DNA of 64,000 bases from Luidia sarsii. Its lineage: Eukaryota; Echinodermata; Asteroidea; Paxillosida; Luidiidae. The notes under the pieces are model-generated. The model saw only the letters and a list, made by a program, of their open reading frames with translations. It did no database searches and was not told the DNA's origin. The stretch lies in NCBI GenBank assembly GCA_949987565.1, contig OX465105.1:21335221-21399220 (forward strand), written 5' to 3'. The stretch's first letter is position 1. Each line of letters begins with the position of its first letter. A program made the translations under genes and the position numbers. Positions 34,834-45,000 of this stretch are shown one piece after another.

Positions 34834-35844
34834 AAGACCGGGCGATCGTTTAATGAGAGGGCGTCATCACGACTTGCAGATGGGAAAATCATTTAGTCCT
34901 ATGATTGTGTGTGCCTATCACCCAAGCGGCCCATTCCTTTGCGTGATGATAATCCTCACACAGTTAACCAACTGTGCGCATCTTCCATGCCGGTGGTGAA
35001 CGATATTTTTTTTTCATTTCGAGAGAAGATGAGAAATCCAGGCCTTCACGCCTGGGTAGGGGTATTTCTGACGAAGATCGATGCAGATTTAACAAGATTT
35101 AACAAGCCAATAAATTCACAAAATAAATGGGTGGATGCATTGATGGATAGCTGGACGAACGAATGGGTGGTGCCAATAATGAATAATGATGTATGAATGA
35201 GGAACGAGTGAAAGAATTATTGAATAAATAAAAAAATAAATACATGAATGACTCAATTAATTAATTACCGGTACCCATCAATCAATGATCAAAAACTCAA
35301 TTAATAAGAAAAATAAACACACAAGTACTGTTGGTAACGAACACTATCAAAACGTATTATTTTAACATTTAGTTAACGAGAAACACACTAGCAAACCTTA
35401 TAAAAACAGACTTGTTTTATCTGGTCTTTGTCTGGAAATACATGGCGTGCTAAATTCGTAACCTGTAATGTTCATATGAAATTGATTACCATAATACAAA
35501 TGTACATTATTTTGCATGCAAAAACCATTTTAGAGAATCCCTTTTCATTTACTCGAACCCTCAAATTGAAGGTACAAAAGCCAAATTTTGAGCGTTGGGA
35601 GAGAGCAAGAACCTAATAATTTCTACATCCACTGCACTAACCATTGTGGACAAATCCGAGCAGGCCCCAAAAAGGGTTTCGCCATACTTGGGGGCCACAT
35701 TTTACATGTACATGTACTTACACTTTTGCCCATACCTGTTAAATATACTATAGCAGACACAAGGCAGCATCATCGCATTAAGGGCATTCAAGAACCGTTC
35801 GCCAACCAAATTGGGTCGACTGTGTACAGTGGATGGGAAAAAAA
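34834..35844. other. Intergenic, no gene seen
   Basis: AT-rich AATAAATA/TTAATTAA patch at about 35220-35330; otherwise unremarkable. Confidence 0.4.
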
Positions 35845-36345
35845 TATTGGAATGTGAAACGCCAATAACCCCTACATATTAATGCAGTCAAATAATATTG
35901 GAGGGCGAAACTAAAATGGCCCGACATAATTATGCCAGCCACATATTTGATTGTGAAACGCCAATAACCTTATGGCGGCCAAGTTTGGAATGTGAAACAT
36001 CAATGGACCCCACATATGGCGGCCATATATCGGAATGTAAAACGCCAATACCCCTACATTATGATAGCCAGAGATTGGAATTTGAAACGGCAATGGCCTC
36101 CACATTATGGCAGTCAAATATGTTAGAATTTGAAACGCCAATACCCCTATTATGATAACCAAAGATTGGAATGTGAAACGCTAATGGCCCCCACATATGG
36201 CATCCACATATTATAATGTAAAACGCCAATACCCTTACATATTTATGATAGCCAAAGATTGGAAAGTGGAACGTGAATATCCCCCCCCCACACACACACG
36301 ACAGCCAAAGATTGGAATGTGAAACGTCAATGGCCCCCACATATG
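35845..36345. repeat. Diverged tandem array, ~55-bp unit in a dimeric pattern
   Basis: At least eight units contain TTGGAATGTGAAACGCCAAT. Two forms alternate: one with TATGGC(G/A)GCCA(C/T)ATAT, the other with TATGATAGCCAAAGATTGG. Spacers read CCCCCACAT or CCCCTACAT. The higher-order period is about 110 bp and divergence between units is high. Confidence 0.85.
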
Positions 36346-36614
36346 GCAGCCCCTACACAGGCCTATCGGATCAGTCTACACGCAAGGTCTTCAAAATGCG
36401 GTCATTCCGTTGAAAGGGAAACCGGGCGGCGATCTCAGGTGAGATCCGGGCAAGTACACATCGTGCAGATTCATTCGTTCAAGCCTTTCCGCCACACCTC
36501 AACCCCTGGTCTCTACAGTATCCCTCATGGGGTACGGCGTAGGTATAGGCCTACGCTGTCCCTGGCACCACCACTACGGTCTCCAACAGAAGCCGCCATC
36601 ATACAGAAGTCAGT

Positions 36615-36841
36615 GGACCGCTCGCGATATTTTTTTCAGTATCACATAAACGCTATGAGCCCATATGTTTGTGCACAAACAATTTACGGGGTGGGGGGGG
36701 GGGGGGGTTAGGGGAGGGGGCTATAACAGCTGAAGTAATAGCTTCTGAGTTACCTGAGACTTAATTCTTCATACTTTGTTAGTGCACAAACATATGGGCC
36801 CATAGCGTTTATGTGGTTCGGGAAAAAATATCGCGGACCGT
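36615..36841. mobile_element. Foldback element with ~60-bp arms
   Basis: Left arm GGACCGCTCGCGATATTTTT ... CCCATATGTTTGTGCAC, right arm GTGCACAAACATATGGGCCC ... ATATCGCGGACCG. Separated by about 100 bp including a 14-bp G-run (36692 onward). Confidence 0.8.
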
Positions 36842-37856
36842 TCGGTGTCAAGGAGTACAAGGTCCAAGGCCGATTGTACGGGTGTTGGGATGGCAAAATT
36901 CATCCAAAAAAAATCTCCCTGGACAATCACGTTAAACGCAGTCTGTTTTATCGTATGAAAGACGAGAGCACCCGAGATCACGCTACCATTTCAACGAGGG
37001 GTGTCTTTCGATCTTGAGGAATTTCTTTTCGACAAAACCGAGGTGGCGAACTCACACGGCACGGCCTCTGTACGAGCCGCTTCGCCTTGGGACCTAGACT
37101 AGAGGTGTCAGGTCCAATACGGTCCTAGCCATACCACAATGTCTGTGTCTACCCGATTGTACTCAGTAAACGATGCGAGTAGAGGGTAGGCGTGCGATAC
37201 CTTCCTCCCAGGACGCCTCGAAGAGCCCCTTTGCAGGTCGGTCTACAGATTAACAGTACTACAACTTTAGTAATGCACCGACAATCCTTACAAACACGTG
37301 CACATGTATGTTGATATGGAATGGATCATATAGCGGTCTAGATTTCACTAGTTTTTTTTCTGAAAGAAATTATTATTAATCTCCCCTAGCAATTTGGAAA
37401 GGGTGGCCTTTCTCTCTTTTCTCCCTTTTCTCGCTTTTCTCTAAAAGCGCATTAAGTTAGCTTTTTCTCAAAAATAGCCCTCCACGAAATTTGGCCCTTA
37501 ATAATAATGGCCTGGGAGGGGGGGGTTCAAGGTGTAGACGTTTGACTGGAGTTATTGGGTGAATACTCTGCGCAAAACCGGACAACAGATCATCCGACAT
37601 TCAGCGGCAAACCGCGCCCTATAATTTTGAAGGTTTTGCGAGACTAGGACAAGCCAGAGCCAGGTTCAATAGCCACTTAGCACAGGGACACTTTTCAGTG
37701 CACATGCCAGCCACACGGGGGCTTTGGGTCAAAACTCACTAAATCGGGACGTTGAATGCATGTACATGTACCTCATAAATCAAGAACATTATTCGCACAA
37801 GTTAGTCAAACCTGGCATAGGTCTGTGCGGGTTTTGTCAGGCTACATAGGCCTATA
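36842..37856. other. Intergenic, no gene seen
   Basis: No exon or named repeat recognised; contains palindromic ACATGTACAT-type words (about 37758). Confidence 0.4.
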
Positions 37857-37998
37857 GATCGTTTGCACCGGCAGCCATCTTTTGGGGCCTTCAAGTGGTA
37901 ATAAAATTTAGTGACAATGCAGGTACAAAGAGTGTTCTCTTGCCTATCCAAGAGGAACAAAGACTAGGCCCCAAAGATGGCCACCGGTGCAACCGATC
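37857..37998. mobile_element. Small foldback element, GATCG termini
   Basis: GATCGTTTGCACCGGCAGCC at the left and GGCCACCGGTGCAACCGATC at the right, arms about 32 bp (CATCTTTTGGGGCC / GGCCCCAAAGATG). 142 bp in total. Confidence 0.8.
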
Positions 37999-38340
37999 TC
38001 TTGACTTGCGGTAGGCTGAAAAGAGTCATTGTTTTAAACTTGGACTACAATAGCGGTGCCCGGATTCGGGAGGCCCGGCACATGACAACACTGGCACCGA
38101 CCAAGAAGTGGATATTAAGGGGACACATTGAAGCTTGGCAGGTACAAGACCGGTTTGGGTGGAGGGACACAGGTAGATTGGGATTTCAGACGATTCGCGG
38201 TGGAGGTATACATACATCGAGTTATCAAGGGTGGTTTTCGGTGACACCGTGTGAAAATGTTTCCATTATGAACACATGTGGTTCCGAAGACAACCGATGA
38301 GCTCGAAGCTTCGCCGGCCGTCGTCAGGAGATATTCTTGG

Positions 38341-38368
38341 CGACGGACAGAGCATACTGTCCCGAAAC
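38341..38368 (+). ncRNA. Hammerhead-like hairpin (stem II plus CGAAAC)
   Basis: Stem GGACAG/CTGTCC with loop AGCATA, then CGAAAC. Loop and flank match the 40400 copy, while stem pairs differ compensatorily. The CUGANGA box is not intact here (CTTGGCGAC). Confidence 0.35.
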
Positions 38369-39365
38369 TTTGAGCATATCGTTCTCCTGAGAATCGTCAC
38401 CCAAACCCACAGGGATTGTTCTCGCACTGCGTCACCGCGAACCCATGCATCTTTAACAAGGACAGACGGGGGTTACTGTGTGGTTCAATTGCCAGAATTC
38501 AAAATGAACACAGAACGACGCGGCTTAAAAGGGGGTATGGCATGCGCATTAAATTGCACGCCCTGGATCTCCCGCCCCGCGCGTAAATCAGCGTGTCTGA
38601 TCCACAATCTGTAAAGTTCCTTGGGATTCGAGGCTCACCTTCAGGAAACCGTCAGATCCCATCACGAGTTGGTCGATTGAGAAAGACTTTGGTCCGCGGC
38701 CAATTTTCAAAGGGGGGCAAGATAATAAGGGGGAGAAAGGAAGTGGGTCGACAACCAGTGCGAAGCCTTCCGGATGCATGATCGCCAGGTCTCCTGAGCA
38801 GGGACTTCCCAGGTGCAACTGCCGGGAACTCCCCCCCTGCCCTCCCTATCTTTATACGGCGGGCCTTGCGCGGCGGGGGGGGGGGGGACGGCCCGCAGCC
38901 CCACATTCACCGGAGATGCAGGTTTGCCGAGCCTAATCAGCCGCCGCCGTCCCGCGCGCAGGGGCCGGGCAGGACAACGTCCAGACACCGGCAGAATGAT
39001 TTCACACCGGGCGAGCATTTACCCATTTGCCCAGCGATAAGCCCCCCACTCCCTTGTCAGTAATCTGCTTAACCGACGGAAAGGCCTTTATTCGTTTAGA
39101 CTCATCAGACAGTGAAATATTTATTTATTATTATGGGGCTTTTTCTCTCTGTGTGTGTGGGTATGGGGGCGCCCAACGGGTTCATAAAGTACAGCCTGAG
39201 CAATGATCAAGAGCGGGGCTGCAGATTCATTCAGCCACAGCCTATAGCTTCAATACCATCTTCAATAATCATGGGGGTAAACTGCCTCAAAATGCAGCCA
39301 AGTTTTAGCTGGAGCACAGAGTGAGCTATATCTTAAACCCTTAACATAACACATTTAAATTGAGA
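38369..39365. other. GC/CpG-rich intergenic block with a possible minus-strand exon
   Basis: GC-rich from about 38560 to 39010 with a TTTATACGGCGGGCC (plus, 38850) and a G-run at 38876-38887. On the minus strand the frame GPKSFSIDQLVMGSDGFLK ends exactly at a strong donor CTGAAG|GTGAGCC (about 38635). It may be a coding first exon or a chance frame; no family recognised. Confidence 0.3.
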
Positions 39366-39475
39366 ACAATATGACAAAGAAAACAAACTTGGACTGGACC
39401 GGGTTTTGAACTCGAGACCTCTGGCTTTGCGTACCAGCGCTCTTCCCAGCCTATCCGGCCCTTTAGATTCAATGA
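39366..39475 (-). mobile_element. tRNA-derived SINE, family 1, reverse copy
   Basis: Minus strand reads GGGCCGGATAGGCTGGGAAG, a GAGCGCTGGTA anticodon-arm-like part, then GAGTTCAAAACCCGGTCCAG and the body. Same order as 14667 and 55895. Confidence 0.7.
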
Positions 39476-39511
39476 GGTCGAGGGTTCGCTCTGCTAAAAA
39501 TTAAGCACAAC

Positions 39512-39725
39512 CTCGACCGGCTCGGTGGTCAAGTGGTTAGGACGTCTGCACTAGAAAGCAGGAGTTGCGGATTCGAATCCCGCCCAAGCTGCCCTTTTTC
39601 ATCAGGCACCAGGGCAAAGCACTGAGCACTTATTACACGGAGAACGGCAATCCCTCATTGAATTACATTCACCTCGACGCAAACATCATGTTATATCTAC
39701 GACAGTCCTTCGATGGTGCCATCCC
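39512..39725 (+). mobile_element. tRNA(Ser)-like SINE, family 2
   Basis: Head GGCTCGGTGGTCAAGTGGTT (A box) and GCGGATTCGAATCCCGCC (B box), with CACTAGAAAGCAGG between, giving an AGA-like anticodon position. The body GGGCAAAGCACTGAGCAC and AAACATCATGTTATATCTA is shared with 47523-47665. The acceptor stem is imperfect, so I call it a SINE. Confidence 0.7.
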
Positions 39726-40184
39726 GAACAGTCAACTCGTCGTTGCCAGTCGGCAGCAATTCAACCATTAACTGCCGTATATATCTCCAGGGATCACATC
39801 CCCAAGGATCACAACCCCACATTCATTCATTCAGATGCAAACAACCAATTGTTGTAAACCTGGCAAAACTGACCGGAAACATATGAAGAAAAACCCCACT
39901 CTGAATACCTTTGACCTAAGCTTTCGGCTCAGATGTAACACGACCTTCGTCGGTGAGAATGCCGACTCTAAACCGGTTGGCACAGATTCGAATCCACCAC
40001 ACGACCTGGTTCAGAGCCATGGTCTAATCAGTAGTAATGGGTAAGATGTTTGTGCGGCTCTTCGATGTCAACACGCTCCCCTAGCTGCCTAAACATTATT
40101 GTCGGACAAGCGCGCTCGCTGTGCGGCACGGGTACCACCTGACCAAAAGTAATTGGAGGACTAGGGAGCACGTTGATACCGAGG

Positions 40185-40240
40185 AGCTGCACAGACGTTT
40201 GCACTAGAAAGCAGGAGGTCACCGGTTCGAACAGCACAGG
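40185..40240 (+). mobile_element. SINE family 2 fragment
   Basis: TTTGCACTAGAAAGCAGGAG followed by a degenerate B box CCGGTTCGAACAG. Related to the head at 39512. Confidence 0.5.
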
Positions 40241-40399
40241 CATTTATTTTTTTCAGCAGGCAATTTGGCCAAAGTAATAATAAGCATAGGCCTAAGCCCC
40301 CCTTAGAATAATCCTCCCTAGAGGATAATCTTTCCCGCCTTCCCGCCTCAGCGACCACTGGTACATAAGGAGTTCCACCACCGATCCCAAGACATTCTC

Positions 40400-40433
40400 C
40401 TGATGACGGCCAGAGCATACTGGTCGAAACGTC
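40400..40433 (+). ncRNA. Hammerhead-ribozyme-like motif
   Basis: CTGATGA (40400-40406), a six-pair stem GGCCAG/CTGGTC with loop AGCATA, then GAAAC (40426-40430). This matches the CUGANGA...GAAA core order of hammerhead ribozymes, which are known in Penelope-like elements and retrozymes. One extra C lies between box and stem, and the cleavage-site strand is not obvious, so activity is doubtful. Confidence 0.35.
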
Positions 40434-41439
40434 GAGTTACCCTCAGGTTCTTTTCAGAACCATACCTCTTCCTTTAAGAGACCTGATACATGGTGTTTAC
40501 CGCAAACCTTCCTATATAGGCCTATAGTGCTCATTACACATCGAGTAGGGCAGAGTCAGTTTGAACGTAATTTCTCCTTTGCTCCAGTGACAGTCCCGCG
40601 GGATGCCACATGGCAGTGAAGTCAATTCCCCCAGAATATCCCGTTGAATAAGTTCCATGGAGGGTCGACTCCTTACACGTATAGGGCGCCATTTTGCCAT
40701 TTGACAACACTGCATTCACTAGAGTCCGGCAAAGGTAAATTGAACATTAAATAAAATGAAATAAAATAAATTAATCAATTTAAAGGTAAATTCTGCCCAT
40801 GAAATGAAATGAAATGATCAAACGTCTTGGATTTTTTGCCCGACAGACCATCACCATGGTAACCTAAACACAATGTCATCAAGCAGCTTTTTGCTCACTG
40901 CGTAAAACTCAGAGTGATTTTCATACAAGGAAGGAGTGGAAATAATGACCGTCCATTCTATGAGTGAAATCTTGGAATCACACAATACCCCCAAGGAAAT
41001 TGTGGGGCGCACAATACAGGCGCCCGACTACAAATTGAATCTAGCCATGTTGTTCTACTCAGCGAACAACATTTCTGCGTTAACTAATGGGAAAGGAGTT
41101 GAACAATTTACCGTATACTGCATTAGGGGGCCTACATGTACTACCAGAAATAACAGAGTCAAGGAGCAACATTTCCGCATTACAGTACTTAATGGCTGAA
41201 GAAAAACAAGCCAATAAGAATTGCTGCCTGTTCCATTACTGCCAGACATGGGAGCATTGTAATCTTTCAAGAGGAAAAGTCATCATCAAGGACACACTGC
41301 ATACTTTGCTATAATAATGGAGTAGGAATTAAAGAGTGACTACATGCCCCATTACTTGCCCTGCTTGATGTGAAATTATACACTGTCACTGTATGCTCAG
41401 TGTTCTTCCTAACTGCCTGCTGAGACAAAAAAAGATAGG
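40434..41439. other. Intergenic, no gene seen
   Basis: Begins with a copy of the CTTTTCAGAACC/GGTGT repeat (40448-40510) also found at 44826 and 45684. An AATGAAATGAAAT simple repeat lies near 40799. No exon supported. Confidence 0.4.
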
Positions 41440-41492
41440 CAGCTTGGGTGAAGGTCGAACCAGCGCCTCCTGTTTTCTAGTGCAGCCGCCAG
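41440..41492 (-). mobile_element. SINE family 2 fragment, reverse
   Basis: Minus strand: GGCGGCTGCACTAGAAAACA, then GGAGGCGCTGGTTCGACC. Same CACTAGAAA...GGAG...GGTTCGA head as 39512. Confidence 0.5.
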
Positions 41493-41496
41493 AGGG

Positions 41497-41720
41497 AGAA
41501 AGAGAGGGGGGGAGAGAGGGAGAGAAAGAGAGGGAGAGAAAGAGAGGGAGAGAGAGGGAAGGGGGAGAGAGAGGCAGAGAGGGGGACGAAGAGAGAGAGG
41601 AGATGGCGAGGGACAGGTGAGGAGAGGGGAGCAGGGAGAGAGAGGGGGGAGAGGGGATAGAAATGTGGAGAAAGAGAAAGAGATAAAGAGAGAGATAAGG
41701 AGGGAGAGGAGGAAATACAA
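41497..41720. repeat. GA-rich purine tract, just past the HIRIP3 poly(A) signal
   Basis: About 220 bp of nearly pure purine on the plus strand (GAGAGAGGGAGA-type units). On the HIRIP3 sense strand it is polypyrimidine, beginning about 50 nt after the AATAAA at 41769-41774. Confidence 0.9.
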
Positions 41721-41768
41721 AATAGGATTTATAAAATAATGACCAGAGAAGGATATCTCTGCTGCATA

Positions 41769-41774
41769 TTTATT
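41769..41774 (-). terminator. HIRIP3 poly(A) signal AATAAA
   Basis: Minus strand CAGAATAAATATGCAG, 131 nt after the HIRIP3 stop. A U-rich ATTTTGTATTT stretch follows about 50 nt on. Gives a compact 3' UTR. Confidence 0.6.
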
Positions 41775-41904
41775 CTGATTCTATCCACAAACTCAACTGA
41801 TGGAATTGCTTTTCCATCGCGCCCCCCCCCCCCCCAAAAAAAAGGAGAGACCCCAGGGACTTGGCCGACTGCTTCTGCTGGGCTGGGTCTGATTCCGGCC
41901 TCTC

Positions 41905-42056
41905 TCAGTCACTGTCCGATTCGTCGCTGCTGATGAGGCCCCGCAGGTTGGCAAAGTGGTCCACGCGCCGCCGGACGGGGCGGGGACTGGGGCTGGACTT
42001 GGACCGGGGGGACTGGCTCAGGTAGGCACTGTGGACGTTCCTCCGCCTTGAGCGAC
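41905..42056 (-). CDS. HIRIP3: HIRIP3 last coding exon with CHZ-like tail
   Basis: Acceptor TTCAACATATAG|GTCG at 42057, TGA at 41905-41907. 152 nt. Encodes [20 protein letters not shown], a Ser/Pro/Arg linker and [13 protein letters not shown], the counterpart of the human MRGIISSDGESN terminus. Confidence 0.9.
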
Positions 42057-45000
42057 CTATATGTTGAACACCAGAGAGAGGGAGAGAGATGAGAGGGGAG
42101 AGGGATAGTGAGGGGAGAGGGAGAGTGAGGGGAGAGGGAGAGAGAGGGGAGAGGGAGAGAGAGGGGAGAGGGAGAGTGAGGGGAGAGGGAGAGAGAGGGG
42201 GGAGGGAGAGTGAGGGGAGAGGGAGAGAGAGGGGAGAGGGAGAGGGAGGGGAGAGGGAGAGAGAGAGAGAGGGGGAGGGAGGGGAGAGGGAGAGGGAGAG
42301 GGAGAGGGGGAGGGAGGGGAGAGGGAGAGGGAGAGGGAGAGGGAGAGGGAGAGGGAGAGGGAGAGGGAGAGGGAGAGGAGAGGACAGGGGACAGGGGACA
42401 GGGGAGAGGGGAGAGGGGAGAAGAGGGAGGGAAGAAGTTAGAGGGAAGAGGGGAGAGGGAAAGGGGAGAGGGGAGAGGGGAGAGGGGAGAAGTTAGAGGG
42501 AAGAGGGGAGAGGGGAGAGGGAAAAGGGGAAAGGGGAGAGGGGAGAGGGGAGAGGGGAGAGGGGAGAGGGGAGAGGGGAGAGGGGAGAGGGAGATGGGAG
42601 AGGGGAGAAGTTAGAGGGAAGAGGGGAGAGGGGAGAGGGGAGAGGGGAGAGGGGAGAGGGGAGAGGGGAGAGGGGAGAGGGGAGAAGTTAGAGGGAAGAG
42701 GGGAGAGGGGAGAGGGGAGAGGGGAGAGGGAAAAGGGGAAAGGGGAGAGGGGAAAGGGGAGAGGGGAGAGGGGAGAGGGGAGAGGGGAGAGGGAGAGGGA
42801 GATGGGAGAGGGGAGAAGTTAGAGGGAAGAGGGGAGAGGGGAGAGGGGAGAGGGGAGAGGGGAGAGGGGAGAAGTTAGAGGGAAGAGGGGAGAGGGGAGA
42901 GGGGAGAGGGAAAAGGGGAAAGGGGAGAGGGGAAAGGGGAGAGGGGAGAGGGGAGAGGGGAGAGGGGAGAGGGGAGAGGGGAGAGAGAGAGGGAGAGGGA
43001 GATGGGAGAGGGGAGAGGACAGAGGACAGAGAGAGCAGGCCCAAGAGATGCTCAATACACCATGACAGTTCCCAGCAGGAGAACGAATATCCTCAGTGTG
43101 TATGGTCCAGGTGCCAATGGTCACTAAATGGTATTTAATGGCCAACAAATCAATGACCAAAAAATAAAGAGGACCTGTCATTTCAATTCGATCAGATCCT
43201 CTCACTCTCCAAGGTAGGGAAATGGGGTTGATATAAAATGGGGTTGAAATAAAAAAAACTGGCACTAGTTGAACGAGAAGTGGTGGGAATGAACTGGCTA
43301 GCCAACTGGAACCAATTCCAAGTTCTTGCTCGCTGGAGCAGTTGGCCGTCTCCCTGTGGCAACAACCAGGGCAAGACAACCCTGGGACTCGTTGAGCACC
43401 TGGTTTCCAAATCAAGTCTCCAGCTGTTGCGGGCCTCTCAGGGTAAGCTCCCATACGTACATGTACATCACACATACAAACACAAGCACGCACACAAGCA
43501 AGCCTTTCTGCACACCGACTCTCCCCTTACGGCCTCTTTCCCTGCCTAGTGATCTATGTCCATAACGAGATGATGTGGAAAGACGCATTGATCTCGTTAC
43601 GCTGCCGGCTAACGCAATTATCAGCAAGGCCCCCTAATGCCGCACCCCGAACCCTCCGTCCAGCGTACTGCATTCACTATAGGCCTTTACGCACTAAACA
43701 GCTATTCACCGAGAATTCACCAGCGATTCACACTACACCAATTTCCTCAACCCCAGGAAAATAATTCCCAAGGGATTTGCTCTGTTCACACTACCAGTTG
43801 TTTTCCAGGATTTACGGTAACCTGACTGGATGCCAAAACCAGCATGCAATGCAGTTCTTGGTCTCAGTCCTGGGGTCCCAGGGTCCTGGTGTTCTAGGGT
43901 CCTGGGGTCCCAGGGTCCTGGTGTTCTAGAGTTCTGGGGTCCCAGGGTCCTGGTGTTCTAGAGTTCTGGGGTCCCAGGGTCCTGGTGTTCTAGGGTCCTG
44001 GGGTCCCAGGGTCCTGGTGTTCTAGGGTCCTGGGGTCCCAGGGTCCTGGTGATCTAGAGTTCTGGGGTCCCAGGGTCCTGGTGTTCTAGGGTCATGGGGT
44101 CCCAGTGTTCTAGGGTCCTGGGGTCCCAGGGTCCTGGTGTTCTAGGGTCCTGGGGTCCCAGGGTCCTGGTGTTCTAGAGTTCTGGGGTCCCAGGGTCCTG
44201 GTGTTCTAGGGTCCTGGGGTCCCAGGCTCCTGGTGTTCTAGGGTCACGAGGTCCCAGGGTCCTGGTGTTCTAGGGTCCTAGGGTCCCAGGGTCCTGGGTG
44301 TCAAGGTCCTGGTGTTCTAGGGTCACGAGGTCCCAGGGTCCTGGTGTTCTAGGGTCCTAGGGTCCCAGGGTCCTGGTGTTCTAGGGTCCTGGGTGTCAAG
44401 GTCCTGGGGTTCTAGGGTCCTGGGTGCCAGGGTCCTGGGGTTCTAGGGTCCTTATGGTTCTGGGATCCGGGGGTCGTGGGGTCTTAGGATTCTAGGGCCC
44501 TGGGGTTCAAGGGTCCTGGGGTTCAAGGGTCCTGGGGTTCTAGGGTCCATGGGTCCTTGGGTTTTGTGGTTCTAGGGCCCTACTTGGCTCCTGAGATTGT
44601 GAGGTCCTAGGGCCCTGATTCCCAAGGGTCGTAGCAGTTGATCAATTTTACCAAGCCTTACAATCCACCATAACACTCAACTCACAGTGGATAACAAACA
44701 CAGATGCCATTGACCATTTGGCACAGCTGCGCATCACCTATAGTCTTTAGACTGACCCAACTAGCCACTGTGAACTGTGCTCTAAAATCAACCTCTGAAG
44801 AACAAATTAACTGGCAGAACTCAGGTTTCTTTTCAGAACCACACCTCTTCTTCTCAGGTTTCTTTTCAGAACCACACCTCTTCTTCTCAGGTTTCTTTTC
44901 AGAACCACACCTCTTCTTTGAGAGCCCTTATACATGGTGTCACCGCAAACCCTCCTACCGTAAATTGTTTCAGCCACCATGCAAAGCCTTAAGTCTTATT

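Noticed and set aside
39512..39590. Functional tRNA-Ser (AGA)
   Set aside because: Acceptor and anticodon stems do not close properly, and the same head and body recur as a dispersed repeat, so it is treated as a SINE.
42089..43044. Gly/Arg/Glu repeat frames and Pro/Ser/Leu frames
   Set aside because: Translations of the GA-rich intronic tract; not genes.
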